This document shows positions 16,018-25,250 of a stretch of 64,000 nt of DNA, piece by piece. Numbering within the stretch: the first letter of the stretch is position 1; each line of letters starts with the position of its first letter. The stretch comes from Pseudooceanicola pacificus. GTDB lineage: Bacteria; Pseudomonadota; Alphaproteobacteria; Rhodobacterales; Rhodobacteraceae. The notes below the pieces were generated by a model. That model had not been told where the DNA came from. It made no database searches and saw only the letters and a list, made by a program, of their open reading frames with translations. The position numbers were made by a program, and so were the translations under genes. The DNA lies in contig NZ_WNXQ01000009.1 in the NCBI RefSeq assembly GCF_009789075.1, forward strand, positions 62,001-126,000. Reading direction: 5' to 3'.

Positions 16018-18069
16018 ATGACCAGACACACCAGAACGCTGCTGCTTTCGACAGCCGCCACCTGCCTGATGGCGGGCATGGCCGCTGCCGAATGCCCTTC
16101 GATCACGCAGACCGACATGGGCGGCGTGGCCTCCGGGGCCTATCCGCAACAATATGACCTGAGCGAATTCGAAGCGGCCGCCGGCTGCGAGATGACCTTT
16201 GCCGAAAACCCCGAGATCGCCGCGCTGAACGGCGAGATCAAGGGCAACCCGGAAAGCCTGCCCCCGGTGGCCGAGCGCCTGCCCGCCGAGCCGCTGGTTG
16301 TCGTGCCCTATGACGCGATCGGCCAGTACGGCGGCACGCTGCGCGCCCTGTCCAACGCGACCGAGGCCGGGACATCGGATTTCCTTTCGGTGCGTCACGT
16401 GAACCTGGTGCGCTATGCCGACGACCTGCAGACCATCGTGCCGAACGTGGCCAAGTCGTGGGAATGGAACGACGATTTCACCAAGCTGACCTTCAAGCTG
16501 CGCAAGGGCCACAAATGGTCGGATGGCGAACCCTTCACCTCGGCCGACGTGAAGTTCTACTATGATATCTCGCTCGACCCCGAGATTTATGAAAAGCCCA
16601 AGGATTACAACCTTGTGGCGGGCGAGCCGATGACGGTGGAAACGCCCGACGACGAGACCGTGATCTTCAACCTGCCCTCGCCCAAGCCGGGCCTGCTGGC
16701 CCATTTCGCGACCTCCTACGCGCAGGCCTTCCTGCCCAAGCATTTCCTGGGCATGTACTACGCCAAGGAAAACCCCGAGGCTGACAAGCTGGCCGCCGAT
16801 TGCGGCTTCGACAACGGCCTGGCGGTGATCGCGGCCTATTACGGCAACTCGGACTGGACCGACACGCCGACGCCGATGCTCAACAGCCCCGACGAGGTCG
16901 GCTGCCTGCCCAAGGCGACCTATCCGACGCTGGAAAGCCACCTCTACATCACCGACACGACCGAGGGGCGCAAGCTGGTCGCCAACCCCTATTTCTTCAT
17001 GGTCGACACGGCGGGCAACCAGCTGCCCTACATCTCGCGCCAGGACGAGCTCTACGCCAATGACAACGAGGTGCGCATCCTCAAGCTGGTGAACGGCGAG
17101 GCCGACTACAAGTCGCAGTCGCTGACCCTGGGCGCCGCGCCGATCCTGCTGGAAAACCAGGAAAAGGGCGATTTCACCGTCCAGCTGGCGCCGACCATCG
17201 CGATGCCGATCTTCTCGTTCAACGTCACCGCCGAGGACATGAACAAGCGCGCCGTCTTCGGCGACCTGAAGTTCCGCGAGGCCATGTCCATCGCCATCAA
17301 CCGGGACGAGCTGAACGAGGTCGCCTTCTTCGGCCAGGGCGAGCCCAAGCAATACATCGGCTTCTCGCCCACCCCCGGCTTCGTCGAGGAGGGTCTGGAC
17401 AAGTACAAGACCGCATACGACCCCGAAGCCGCCAAGGCCCTGCTGGATGAAATCGGCATGGTCGACACCGACGGCGACGGCTTCCGCGAACTGCCCTCGG
17501 GCGACAAGATCGTGCTGAACATGCAGTTCTCCACCCAGGGTCTGGGCGGCGAGGTCGTGGAACTGGTCGGCCAGTACTGGTCCGATGTGGGCGTGCAGAC
17601 CACGGTGAAAGAGGTGACGCCCGACGAATACCGCTCGGCCCAGTCCTCCAACCAGCTCGACGTGGGCATGTGGGAACAGGGTCAGCCGGTGCCGATCGTG
17701 ATGGGCGTGAACCTGCTGTTCCAGCCGCCCTTCGGCGATTACTTCAGCCACCGGACCGCGATGCTCTGGGCGGAATACAACGACACCAACGGTGCCTCGG
17801 GTGTCCAGCCGCCGGAATGGGTCAACCAGATGGCCGCCGACACGGCCTCGTTCCAGGGCGCGATGCCCGGGTCCGAAGAGCAGGGCGAATACGGCAACAA
17901 GATCGCCAAGGCTATGGCCGAGCATCTGCTGTTCATCGGCACCGTCCAGGCGCCCAACGTGATCTACCACCGCAATGCGCTGAAGAACTTCACCGAGTTC
18001 AAGACGCAGAGCTACGAGTACTACCGCACGTTCCCGTACCTGCCCGCGCAGTGGTACCTCTCGGAATAA
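16018..18069 (+). CDS. ABC transporter periplasmic binding protein, family 5 (oligopeptide type)
   Basis: A 683-aa secreted solute-binding protein. A signal peptide of about 26 residues ends AGMAAAEC. The SBP_bac_5 domain is clear from WEWNDDFTKLTFKLRKGHKWSDGEPFTSADVKFYYD onward (about residues 145-185). It is longer than DppA or OppA (about 540 aa) because of inserts, as in a long subgroup common in roseobacters. The extra N-terminal in-frame ATG at 15937 would bury the signal peptide and was rejected. It is the first gene of a complete importer (binding protein, two permeases, two ATPases). The substrate is unknown: peptide, opine or sugar-like compounds are all possible. Confidence 0.85.
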   Translation: MTRHTRTLLLSTAATCLMAGMAAAECPSITQTDMGGVASGAYPQQYDLSEFEAAAGCEMTFAENPEIAALNGEIKGNPESLPPVAERLPAEPLVVVPYDAIGQYGGTLRALSNATEAGTSDFLSVRHVNLVRYADDLQTIVPNVAKSWEWNDDFTKLTFKLRKGHKWSDGEPFTSADVKFYYDISLDPEIYEKPKDYNLVAGEPMTVETPDDETVIFNLPSPKPGLLAHFATSYAQAFLPKHFLGMYYAKENPEADKLAADCGFDNGLAVIAAYYGNSDWTDTPTPMLNSPDEVGCLPKATYPTLESHLYITDTTEGRKLVANPYFFMVDTAGNQLPYISRQDELYANDNEVRILKLVNGEADYKSQSLTLGAAPILLENQEKGDFTVQLAPTIAMPIFSFNVTAEDMNKRAVFGDLKFREAMSIAINRDELNEVAFFGQGEPKQYIGFSPTPGFVEEGLDKYKTAYDPEAAKALLDEIGMVDTDGDGFRELPSGDKIVLNMQFSTQGLGGEVVELVGQYWSDVGVQTTVKEVTPDEYRSAQSSNQLDVGMWEQGQPVPIVMGVNLLFQPPFGDYFSHRTAMLWAEYNDTNGASGVQPPEWVNQMAADTASFQGAMPGSEEQGEYGNKIAKAMAEHLLFIGTVQAPNVIYHRNALKNFTEFKTQSYEYYRTFPYLPAQWYLSE

Positions 18070-18177
18070 GGCCGGGCCCGCGGGTCCGAGCGTGACATCG
18101 GCACGGGCGGCACCTCCGCCGCCCGTGCCCCAGGGCCCGCCCCGCCAGAGGGCAAGCAGAGGCCGACAGGGGACACC

Positions 18178-19188
18178 ATGCTGAACTTCCTCAGATTCGC
18201 CGCGCTGCGCGCCTCGATGGCGCTGTTCACCCTGCTGCTGGTCTCCTTCATCGTCTTCTCGCTGATGGAGCTGGTGCCCGGCACCTGCGCGGAACGTTAT
18301 CTCGCCTTCAAGAACACCCAGGGCCAGCGCATCTCGGTCGCCGATATCGAGGCCGAAGAGAAACGCCTCGGTCTCGACCGGCCCTTCGTGGTCCGCTGGG
18401 GTTCCTGGGTCGGCAATGTCTTCCTCAAGGGCGAATTCGGCGACAGCTGCATCCTGCGCGTGAACATCAACCGCCTGCTCGGCGACAAGTTCGCGATCTC
18501 CGCCGCCATCTGCCTCGCCTCGCTGATCCTGGCCTATCTCATCGCGATACCGGTGGGGATCCTGTCCGCCTCATCGAATTCGGAACTCCTGAACGGCTCC
18601 CTCCGCTTCGTCAGCTACCTCGGCCTCGCCATGCCGAACTTCCTGCTGGCGCTGATGATCATGCTGATATCCACGGTCTTCTGGGGGGACTCGATGACCG
18701 GGCTCTTCTCGTCGGCCTATCGCGACGCGCCGTGGAGCTTCGCCAAGCTGCTCGACTTCCTGTCGCGCGCCTGGCTGCCGGTCTTCATCCTCGGCTGGTC
18801 CGCCACCGCCTTTGCCCTGCAGACCGTGCGCGCCCTGATGCTGGACGAGAACGGCAAGCTCTATGTCACAGCCGCCCGCGCCCGGGGCCTCTACGGCCGC
18901 CGGCTGCTCTGGCGCTATCCGGCCCGCCATGCGCTCGGGCCCATCATCAACTCGCTGGGCTTCGACCTGAACCGGATCTTCAACGAACTGCCCATCGTGG
19001 CCCTGATCCTCACCCTGACCGAAGCCGGCTCCCTCCTGCTCGAATCGCTGGCCCGCTCCAACGACCAGCAGCTTGCCGGCGCCATCATCTTCCTGCTCAC
19101 CGCCACCATCGTCGGGCTGAACTTCATCACCGATATCGCGCTCGCCCTGATCGACCCGCGCGTGCGCAAATCCGTGGTGGGCGCATGA
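18178..19188 (+). CDS. ABC transporter permease (DppB-like)
   Basis: A 336-aa inner-membrane permease with about six hydrophobic helices, the first at residues 10-30 (LLLVSFIVFSLMELVPG, the DppB-type N-terminus). The EAA loop that contacts the ATPase reads TAARARGLYGRRLLWRYPARHAL at about residues 230-252. A large periplasmic loop follows helix 1. AGGGGA precedes the ATG. It is the first of two permeases of the importer. A 160-bp gap holding a structured repeat separates it from the second. Confidence 0.86.
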   Translation: MLNFLRFAALRASMALFTLLLVSFIVFSLMELVPGTCAERYLAFKNTQGQRISVADIEAEEKRLGLDRPFVVRWGSWVGNVFLKGEFGDSCILRVNINRLLGDKFAISAAICLASLILAYLIAIPVGILSASSNSELLNGSLRFVSYLGLAMPNFLLALMIMLISTVFWGDSMTGLFSSAYRDAPWSFAKLLDFLSRAWLPVFILGWSATAFALQTVRALMLDENGKLYVTAARARGLYGRRLLWRYPARHALGPIINSLGFDLNRIFNELPIVALILTLTEAGSLLLESLARSNDQQLAGAIIFLLTATIVGLNFITDIALALIDPRVRKSVVGA

Positions 19189-19213
19189 GCCGGACCCCGC
19201 ACCACGCCCGCCC

Positions 19214-19285
19214 CTTCCTCTTGCCGGAAATATGCTCGGGGGGTGAATTGCACCGCAGGTGCAAGAGGGGGGCAGACAGCCCCCC
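19214..19285 (-). repeat. Structured interspersed repeat, copy 1 (between permease genes)
   Basis: On the minus strand this element reads: hairpin GGGGGGC-TGTCT-GCCCCCC (19267-19285), hairpin TTGCACC-TGC-GGTGCAA (19248-19264), then CCCCCCGAGCATATTTCCGG and CAAGAGGAAG. It shares its layout and conserved tail with the copy at 46877. The second stem has different base pairs there, with the same loop. It lies inside the ABC operon, where it could stabilise or attenuate the message. Confidence 0.75.
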
Positions 19286-19348
19286 TCTCCCCGGCCGTGG
19301 CGCCCGCGGCGCCCGGCCCCATGTTGCCCCGCACCCGGAGGCCCGCCC

Positions 19349-20521
19349 ATGACCATGGACAGCCAGACCACCGGCCCCGACGTCGCCATCGTCGAGACCG
19401 AGGACGCCGTCGAGCGCCGCGCGCGCGAGGCCTATTTCACCGCCTCCCAGCGACAGCTCATCTGGGCCCGCTTCAGGAAGAACCGCTCGGCCATGATCGC
19501 GGGCATGATCCTCGCCCTGCTGGTGATGATGGGCGTCTTCGCCCCGTTCCTGTCGCCGCACGATCCCACCATCGCGGGCCGCGACAAGGACTACACCAAC
19601 GGCGCGCCCCAGATCCCGCGCTTCTGCGACGACAACGGCTGCTCGCTGCGCCCCTTCATCTACGGGGTGAAGCGCGAGCGCTCCATCGCCACCAACTTCC
19701 GATGGGTGACGACCATCGACACCGATGAACGCCGCTACCTGCAGTTCTTCACCAAGGGCTGGACCTACGATGTCGGCCCCTTCACCTTCGACACCCACCT
19801 CTTCGGCGTGGACAAGGGGTTCATCCACCTCTTCGGCACCGACGACACCGGCAAGGACATCTTCTCGCGCACGCTGCATGCGATCTACACCTCGCTGGCG
19901 GTCGGCACGCTGGGGGTTCTGATCTCCTTTGTCCTGTCCCTGATCATCGGGGGGGTGGCCGGCTATTTCGGCGGCATGATCGACGGGGTGATCCAGATGG
20001 TCACCGATGCGATCCGGACGGTGCCGATCATTCCGCTCTTCATGGCCATTGCGGCCTTCATCCCGCAGGAATGGTCCTCCGAGATGCGGTTCTTCTTCAT
20101 CTCGATCATCATCGGCTTCATCAACTGGCCCACCCTGGCGCGAAGGGTCCGCACCCACCTGCTGGTCGAGCGGAACCAGGAATACGTGCTGGCCGCGCAG
20201 CTGCAGGGCGCGCCGGCAGGGCATATCATCCGCAAGCACCTGCTGCCCTCGTTCACCTCCTATATCATCGTCGATCTGGTGATCTCCTTTCCCTATATCG
20301 TGCTGTCGGAAACCGCGCTGTCCTTCATCGGGCTGGGGCTCAAGGATCCGGTGAACTCGCTGGGGGTGATGCTGCAGAACACGACCTCGGCGGATGTGCT
20401 GCTGAACTACCAGTGGTATTTCATCCCGGTGCTGTTCTTCATCGCGCTGGTGATGGCCTTCGTCTATGTCGGGGACGGCCTGCGCGACGCAGCGGACCCT
20501 TACGCGGGGACGCGGAAATGA
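19349..20521 (+). CDS. ABC transporter permease (DppC-like)
   Basis: A 390-aa inner-membrane permease with the DppC/OppC N-terminal pattern (RQLIWARFRKNRSAMIAGMILALLVMMGVFAPFLSP) and the HLFGTDDTGKDIFSRTLHAI motif before the transport domain. The EAA loop is AQLQGAPAGHIIRKHLLPS at about residues 288-306. A roughly 90-residue periplasmic insert follows helix 1. The ATG at 19349 was chosen because the upstream in-frame extension reads through the repeat and has no membrane or export signal. It pairs with the permease at 18178. Confidence 0.86.
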   Translation: MTMDSQTTGPDVAIVETEDAVERRAREAYFTASQRQLIWARFRKNRSAMIAGMILALLVMMGVFAPFLSPHDPTIAGRDKDYTNGAPQIPRFCDDNGCSLRPFIYGVKRERSIATNFRWVTTIDTDERRYLQFFTKGWTYDVGPFTFDTHLFGVDKGFIHLFGTDDTGKDIFSRTLHAIYTSLAVGTLGVLISFVLSLIIGGVAGYFGGMIDGVIQMVTDAIRTVPIIPLFMAIAAFIPQEWSSEMRFFFISIIIGFINWPTLARRVRTHLLVERNQEYVLAAQLQGAPAGHIIRKHLLPSFTSYIIVDLVISFPYIVLSETALSFIGLGLKDPVNSLGVMLQNTTSADVLLNYQWYFIPVLFFIALVMAFVYVGDGLRDAADPYAGTRK

Positions 20522-20690
20522 GCGTGTTCAAGACGTCGGAACCGCAGAGCAGAGGGCCGCGCCCCACCCTGGCTGGGCGCTTCGACCGGGTCGAGCTTCA
20601 GCGGTTTGTCTCGAAAGCTTCGGACTACGGTCCTGCCGCGAATGACATCGCCAAAGCGCCCTCCCGGGGGGAGGGGCGAGGTCCGTCTCG

Positions 20691-20769
20691 CAAACGCGCC
20701 GGTGGCGCGTTTGAGGACCGAGCGCGCGAAGCGCAGGACCGAGCGCGCGAAGCGCAGGGCCGGGCGCGG
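20691..20769. repeat. Hairpin plus 21-bp tandem duplication inside the ABC operon
   Basis: The 367-bp gap between the second permease and the first ATPase (20522-20888) has no gene I can support. It holds a perfect hairpin CAAACGCGCC-GGT-GGCGCGTTTG (20691-20713). Directly after it are two identical 21-bp units (20714-20734, 20735-20755) beginning AGGACCGAGCGCGCGAAG and a decayed third. The segment from about 20680 aligns with a gap segment at about 30199-30250 (see finding). It may set the ratio of permease to ATPase or be a mobile repeat remnant. Confidence 0.65.
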
Positions 20770-20888
20770 CCCGGGCTGGTCGCCCGTGCCAAGATGGGTG
20801 TTGAGGGCTGTTCCTCCATCCGAAATACGCCGCCGTCTGTCGCCCGGGAAATCCGAAACCCCAACAGCATCCAACCGGAGGCCCGCAC

Positions 20889-21896
20889 ATGAGCCTCATC
20901 TCCGTCCGCGACCTCGCCATCCGCTTCAAGACCGACGAGGGCCTGATCACCGCTGTCGAGGATGTCGGCTTCGACATCGCCCCCGGCGAGGTCCTCGGGC
21001 TTGTCGGGGAATCCGGCTCGGGCAAGTCGGTCACCGCCAAGGCGCTGATGCGGCTCAACGGCGGGAACACGGTCTACGGCGAGCGCTCGACCATCACGCT
21101 GACCGCCGACGGCCAGTCGACCGAGGTGCTCAAGCTGAAACGCGAACGCGACATGGAGAAGATCCGCGGCGGCGCGATCTCGATGATCTTTCAGGAGCCG
21201 ATGGCCTCTTTCGCGCCCGCGATCACCGTGGGCGACCAGATGGTGGAACAGCTGCTGATCCATACCAAACTGTCCAAGAAAGCGGCCCGGGACCTGTCGA
21301 TCGAGATGCTGGGCCGGGTCGGCATCCCGGCGCCCGAAAAACGCTTCGACCAGTTCGCATTCGAATTCTCGGGCGGCATGCGGCAGCGGGCGATGATCGC
21401 AATGGCCCTCTCCACCAGTCCGAAACTGCTGATCGCGGATGAACCCACGACCGCGCTCGACGTCACCATCCAGGCCCAGGTCATCGACCTGATGACGGAT
21501 CTCGTGACCGAATTCGGCATGGGCATCCTGTTCATCACCCACGATCTGGGCGTGATCGCGCAGACGGCGGACCGGGTGGCGGTGATGTACCTGGGCCGGA
21601 TCGTGGAAACCGGCACCGTCCGGCAGGTGATCCGCGACCCGAAACACCCCTATACCCGGGGCCTGATCGACGCGCTGCCCAAGCTCGAAGACCTGGAGGC
21701 CGAGCTGACCCCGGTGCCCGGCGACATTCCCTCGCCGCTGAACCGGCCCGCGGGATGCGTCTTTCACACCCGCTGCTCCATCGCCCGCGCGGGCCATTGC
21801 GACCGCGTCACGCCCGAACCCCGCAGCCTGCCCGACGGCCATACCGTGGCCTGCCACTATGCCGAGGGCCTGCCCGCCACGGAGGTGTCTGCATGA
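20889..21896 (+). CDS. ABC transporter ATPase (DppD-like)
   Basis: A 335-aa cytoplasmic ATPase. Walker A is GESGSGKS at about residues 39-46, the Q-loop is in FQEPMASF, the signature is FSGGMRQRAMIA, and Walker B is LLIADEPTTALD. The oligopeptide-transporter C-terminal extension with clustered cysteines (CVFHTRCSIARAGHCDR) is present. It energises the importer with the next ATPase. The ATG is preceded by GGAGG. Its stop overlaps the next start (ATGA). Confidence 0.9.
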   Translation: MSLISVRDLAIRFKTDEGLITAVEDVGFDIAPGEVLGLVGESGSGKSVTAKALMRLNGGNTVYGERSTITLTADGQSTEVLKLKRERDMEKIRGGAISMIFQEPMASFAPAITVGDQMVEQLLIHTKLSKKAARDLSIEMLGRVGIPAPEKRFDQFAFEFSGGMRQRAMIAMALSTSPKLLIADEPTTALDVTIQAQVIDLMTDLVTEFGMGILFITHDLGVIAQTADRVAVMYLGRIVETGTVRQVIRDPKHPYTRGLIDALPKLEDLEAELTPVPGDIPSPLNRPAGCVFHTRCSIARAGHCDRVTPEPRSLPDGHTVACHYAEGLPATEVSA

Positions 21897-22930
21897 GCCA
21901 TGATCCGGTGATCGAAGCCAGGGAGCTTTACGTCTCCTACCCGCTGGGGCGTACGCTGTTCGGCAACAAATCCTATCTGAACGCGGTCGACGGCATCTCG
22001 CTGAAGATCGGCAGGGGGTCCTTCTTCGGCCTCGTCGGGGAAAGCGGATCGGGCAAGACGACCCTGGGGCGGGCGCTGCTCAAGGCCGCGCCGATCTCGG
22101 ACGGCGAAGTCTTTTACCGCGACGACGAGGTCAGCCACGACCTGCGCGAGATCGAGGGCCTGGCGCTCAAGGATTACCGCAAGCGGGCGCAGCTGATCTT
22201 TCAGGACCCCTACGCCGCGCTCAGCCCCCGCATGACCGTGCGGGACATCATCGCCGAGCCGCTGGAGGTGATGAAGCTTACCCGCAACCGTGCCGAAACC
22301 GACGAGCGCGTGCGCGAGATCGCGGCCAAGTGCCGGCTGAACCTCGAACACCTGCGCCGCTTTCCCCATGCCTTCAGCGGCGGGCAGCGGCAGCGGATTT
22401 CCATCGCCCGTGCGCTGGTTTCGGGGCCGCGCTTCATCGTTGCTGACGAAAGCGTCGCGGCGCTGGACGTGTCGATCCAGGCCGATGTGCTGAACCTGCT
22501 CAAGCAGATCCAGCGCGACATGGGGATCAGCTTTCTGTTCATCAGCCACGACCTTTCGGTGGTGGCCCATGTCTGCGACCATGTCGCGGTGATGTACCTG
22601 GGTCAGATCGTGGAAAGCGCGCCGACGCGCAGCCTCTTCGCCCGGCCCCGCCATCCCTATACCTCGGCCCTGCTTTCGGCGATCCCCTCGCTGGACCCGG
22701 ACGCGCCCAAGACGGCCGAGAAGCTGGAGGGCGAGATACCTTCGCCCGCCGATCCGCCGCAGGGCTGCAAGTTTCACACCCGCTGCCGCCTGGCCCGCGA
22801 CGCCTGCAAGGCCTCGCGCCCCAAGCTGCGCGAGGTGGCGCCGGGCCATATGGCGGCCTGTCACTTCGCCGAAGAGTTCGATTTCACCCGCACCGCTGCC
22901 GCCCCGGCCCCGGCCACCACCACCGCCTGA
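21893..22930 (+). CDS. ABC transporter ATPase (DppF-like)
   Basis: A 345-aa ATPase with Walker A GESGSGKT, QDPYAALSPRM (Q-loop), signature FSGGQRQRISIARAL, Walker B FIVADESVAALD, H-loop FISHDLSVVAH and the C-terminal cysteine cluster CKFHTRCRLARDAC. The Asp-Glu-Ser in Walker B (DES rather than DEP) is common in DppF/OppF. The start at 21893 gives a 4-nt overlap with the partner ATPase; a longer in-frame extension upstream only reads the other frame of that gene. It is the last gene of the importer operon, ending 5 nt before the convergent GNAT gene. Confidence 0.9.
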   Translation: MSHDPVIEARELYVSYPLGRTLFGNKSYLNAVDGISLKIGRGSFFGLVGESGSGKTTLGRALLKAAPISDGEVFYRDDEVSHDLREIEGLALKDYRKRAQLIFQDPYAALSPRMTVRDIIAEPLEVMKLTRNRAETDERVREIAAKCRLNLEHLRRFPHAFSGGQRQRISIARALVSGPRFIVADESVAALDVSIQADVLNLLKQIQRDMGISFLFISHDLSVVAHVCDHVAVMYLGQIVESAPTRSLFARPRHPYTSALLSAIPSLDPDAPKTAEKLEGEIPSPADPPQGCKFHTRCRLARDACKASRPKLREVAPGHMAACHFAEEFDFTRTAAAPAPATTTA

Positions 22931-22934
22931 CGGG

Positions 22935-23417
22935 TCAGGGATGGTCGAGCAGGTATTTCACCGTGGGCTGGCCCGCATGCTCGATCACGCCCGCGCGCAG
23001 GAAGCCCAGTTTCAGCAGCACATGGGCCGAGGCCGGGTTCGCCTCGCGCACCAGCCCGCGGATGCGTGGCACGCCCAGCACGGTGAAGGCATGGCTCACG
23101 GCATGGGCGGCCACCGCCCCCGCGATGCCGCGCCGCCAGCAATCGGGGTGCACGTGGTACGAGATGTTCACCTCGTCCGTATCCGCGATGGCGGTCACCC
23201 CGCCAAGCGCCACGTGGCATCCGCCTTCCGTCACCGTCCAGCGGCCATAGCCGTGCCGCTCCCAATGGGCGATGTCGCGGGCCAGCCGGTCGGCGCTGAT
23301 GGCGGGGGGATCGGGCTCCGGGTCGGGGCGGTGCGCCACGACCTCGGGCCGGGAGAACAGATCCGCGACGAAATGCAGGTCTTCCGGGACGGGTCTGCGG
23401 TAGGCGAGCTCGGGCAT
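22935..23417 (-). CDS. GNAT family N-acetyltransferase
   Basis: A 160-aa acetyltransferase of the RimJ/RimL-like GNAT group. [13 protein letters not shown] opening ([16 protein letters not shown]), a beta-bulge strand [20 protein letters not shown] that forms the acetyl-CoA-binding R/QxxGxG/A site (RRGIAG), and [17 protein letters not shown] near the end are all typical. The substrate is unknown. It diverges from the sulfatase-superfamily gene with only about 38 nt between starts. AAAGGAT precedes the ATG. Confidence 0.8.
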   Translation of the reverse strand: MPELAYRRPVPEDLHFVADLFSRPEVVAHRPDPEPDPPAISADRLARDIAHWERHGYGRWTVTEGGCHVALGGVTAIADTDEVNISYHVHPDCWRRGIAGAVAAHAVSHAFTVLGVPRIRGLVREANPASAHVLLKLGFLRAGVIEHAGQPTVKYLLDHP

Positions 23418-23455
23418 ACGGGATATCCTTTGGCCAACCAGATGCGGTGAATTCG

Positions 23456-24955
23456 ATGACAGGCAAGACCCGTCCCGGCAACGTGTTGCTGATAACGCTC
23501 GATCAATGTGTGGCCGCGGTGCTGTCCGGTCCGCTGGCGGCCCATTGCCCGACGCCGAACATGGACCGTCTGGCGGCCGGGGGCACGCTGTTCGAAAGGC
23601 ATTTCACCGTCACGGTGCCCTGCGGCCCGGCGCGCGCCTCGCTGCTGACCGGGCTTTACGCGATGAACCACCGGGCGATCCGCAACGGCACGCCTCTGGC
23701 CCGTCACCATGCGACCATCGCGACCGAGGCGCGCAAGGCGGGCTACGAGCCGCTGCTGTTCGGCTATACCGACATCGCCCCCGACCCGACGGGGATGGAC
23801 CCGGAGGACCCGGATCTGGCCGTCTACGAAGGCGTGGCCCCGGGGTTCCGCGAGCTGGTCGAGATGCGGCTGGAGGCGGGGCGCGAATGGCCCGCGCATC
23901 TGGCCGCGCAGGGTATCGACGTGACGATGCGCGATGACGGCTGGCCCTCGATCTATGTGCCCACGGGGCAGGGGCGCCCCTCGGATCCCGCGCCCTATCC
24001 GGCCGAGCATTCCGACACCGCCTATCTGACGGACCGGACGCTGCAGGCGCTGTCGATCCGGGCGGATCGCGACTGGTTCGCGCATCTGACCTATATCCGC
24101 CCGCATCCTCCGCTGATCGCGCCCGCGCCCTACAACGCGATGATCGACCCTGCCGGCCTGCCGCTGCCCGAACGGGGCGCGCCCGCGCATCCCTTTGTCG
24201 ATGCGTGGTTTTCCCGGAACGTGGGGATGTTCCTGTTCCACGGCCATGACGGGAACAACGCCGGCATGTCCGACGCCCTGACACAGGAGCTGCGGGCGGT
24301 CTACCTGGGGCTGGTCGCCGAGGTGGACGCCCATCTGGGCCGGGTGCTGGACTGGCTGGAGACCACGGGCCAGGCAGAGCGCACCCTGGTGGTGCTGACC
24401 GCCGATCACGGCGAGATGCTGGGCGAGAAACGGATGTGGGGGAAGGAAAGCGTCTTTGACGCGGCCTTTCACGTGCCGCTGGTGATCCGGGTGCCGGGCG
24501 CTGCGCCCGGGGGCCGGGTGACGGCGCTGACCGAGTCGGTGGACGTGACGCCCACGGTGCTGGACTGGATCGGCTTGCCGGTGCCCCCGGCGATGGACGG
24601 GCGCTCCTTGCTGGGCTTCGCCCGGGGCGAGGCGGTCGCGGACTGGCGCGACGCCGTACTGATGGAGGCCGATTTCGGCCATCCGGTGCAGCCGACGCGC
24701 TTCATGCAGTCGATGGGGGTGGGGCTGGACAGCGCCGGGGCCGTGGTTCTGCGCGAGGAGCGTTGGAAATACGTGCATTTCGGCGGGGGCGTTGCGCCGA
24801 TGCTGTTCGATCTGGCGGCCGATCCGGGCGAGACGCGGGATCTGGCCGGCGACCCGGCCCATGCAGCCGAGGTGAGCCGGATGGCCCGGCGGCTGATCGA
24901 CCGGATGACAGAGAGACGCGACCGACGCCTGACCGGGCTGGCGCTCGGGGCGTGA
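23456..24955 (+). CDS. Phosphonate monoester hydrolase-like enzyme (alkaline phosphatase/sulfatase superfamily)
   Basis: A 499-aa enzyme of the formylglycine-dependent sulfatase superfamily. The maturation motif [11 protein letters not shown] places the modified Cys at residue 56. Metal ligands include LDQ near the N-terminus and TADHGEMLG near residue 320. From memory it matches phosphonate monoester hydrolases of Rhizobium and Burkholderia ([20 protein letters not shown], YxRPHPPxxAxAPYxAM) better than choline sulfatase, which is a separate gene here. It probably hydrolyses phosphonate monoesters or phosphodiesters. An in-frame GTG at 23447 is an alternative start. It lies next to the phosphonate genes but on the opposite strand. 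Confidence 0.78.
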   Translation: MTGKTRPGNVLLITLDQCVAAVLSGPLAAHCPTPNMDRLAAGGTLFERHFTVTVPCGPARASLLTGLYAMNHRAIRNGTPLARHHATIATEARKAGYEPLLFGYTDIAPDPTGMDPEDPDLAVYEGVAPGFRELVEMRLEAGREWPAHLAAQGIDVTMRDDGWPSIYVPTGQGRPSDPAPYPAEHSDTAYLTDRTLQALSIRADRDWFAHLTYIRPHPPLIAPAPYNAMIDPAGLPLPERGAPAHPFVDAWFSRNVGMFLFHGHDGNNAGMSDALTQELRAVYLGLVAEVDAHLGRVLDWLETTGQAERTLVVLTADHGEMLGEKRMWGKESVFDAAFHVPLVIRVPGAAPGGRVTALTESVDVTPTVLDWIGLPVPPAMDGRSLLGFARGEAVADWRDAVLMEADFGHPVQPTRFMQSMGVGLDSAGAVVLREERWKYVHFGGGVAPMLFDLAADPGETRDLAGDPAHAAEVSRMARRLIDRMTERRDRRLTGLALGA

Positions 24956-25058
24956 GGCGGTTGCGGGCCGGGTGACGGCCGGGCCGCGGCAGGCCAAAGC
25001 CGGAAATCGGGCGGGCCAATCCGGCACTTGCAAGCGGCGTGGCCTGCGGCCAATCCTT

Positions 25059-25182
<124 letters not shown>

Positions 25183-25250
25183 CCTAACCCGCCAGCATTA
25201 CGCCGGGGGCGGGTGCGCCGCCGCCGGAGATCTGAGCCGGGCCCGCCCGC

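Noticed and set aside
15742..17970. 742-aa minus-strand frame opposite the ABC binding protein
   Set aside because: Antisense shadow; the plus strand encodes a clear SBP_bac_5 protein with a signal peptide.
23456..24955. Second choline sulfatase
   Set aside because: It lacks the BetC C-terminal tail and matches phosphonate monoester hydrolases over the active-site and RPHPP regions; a true betC is at 36201.
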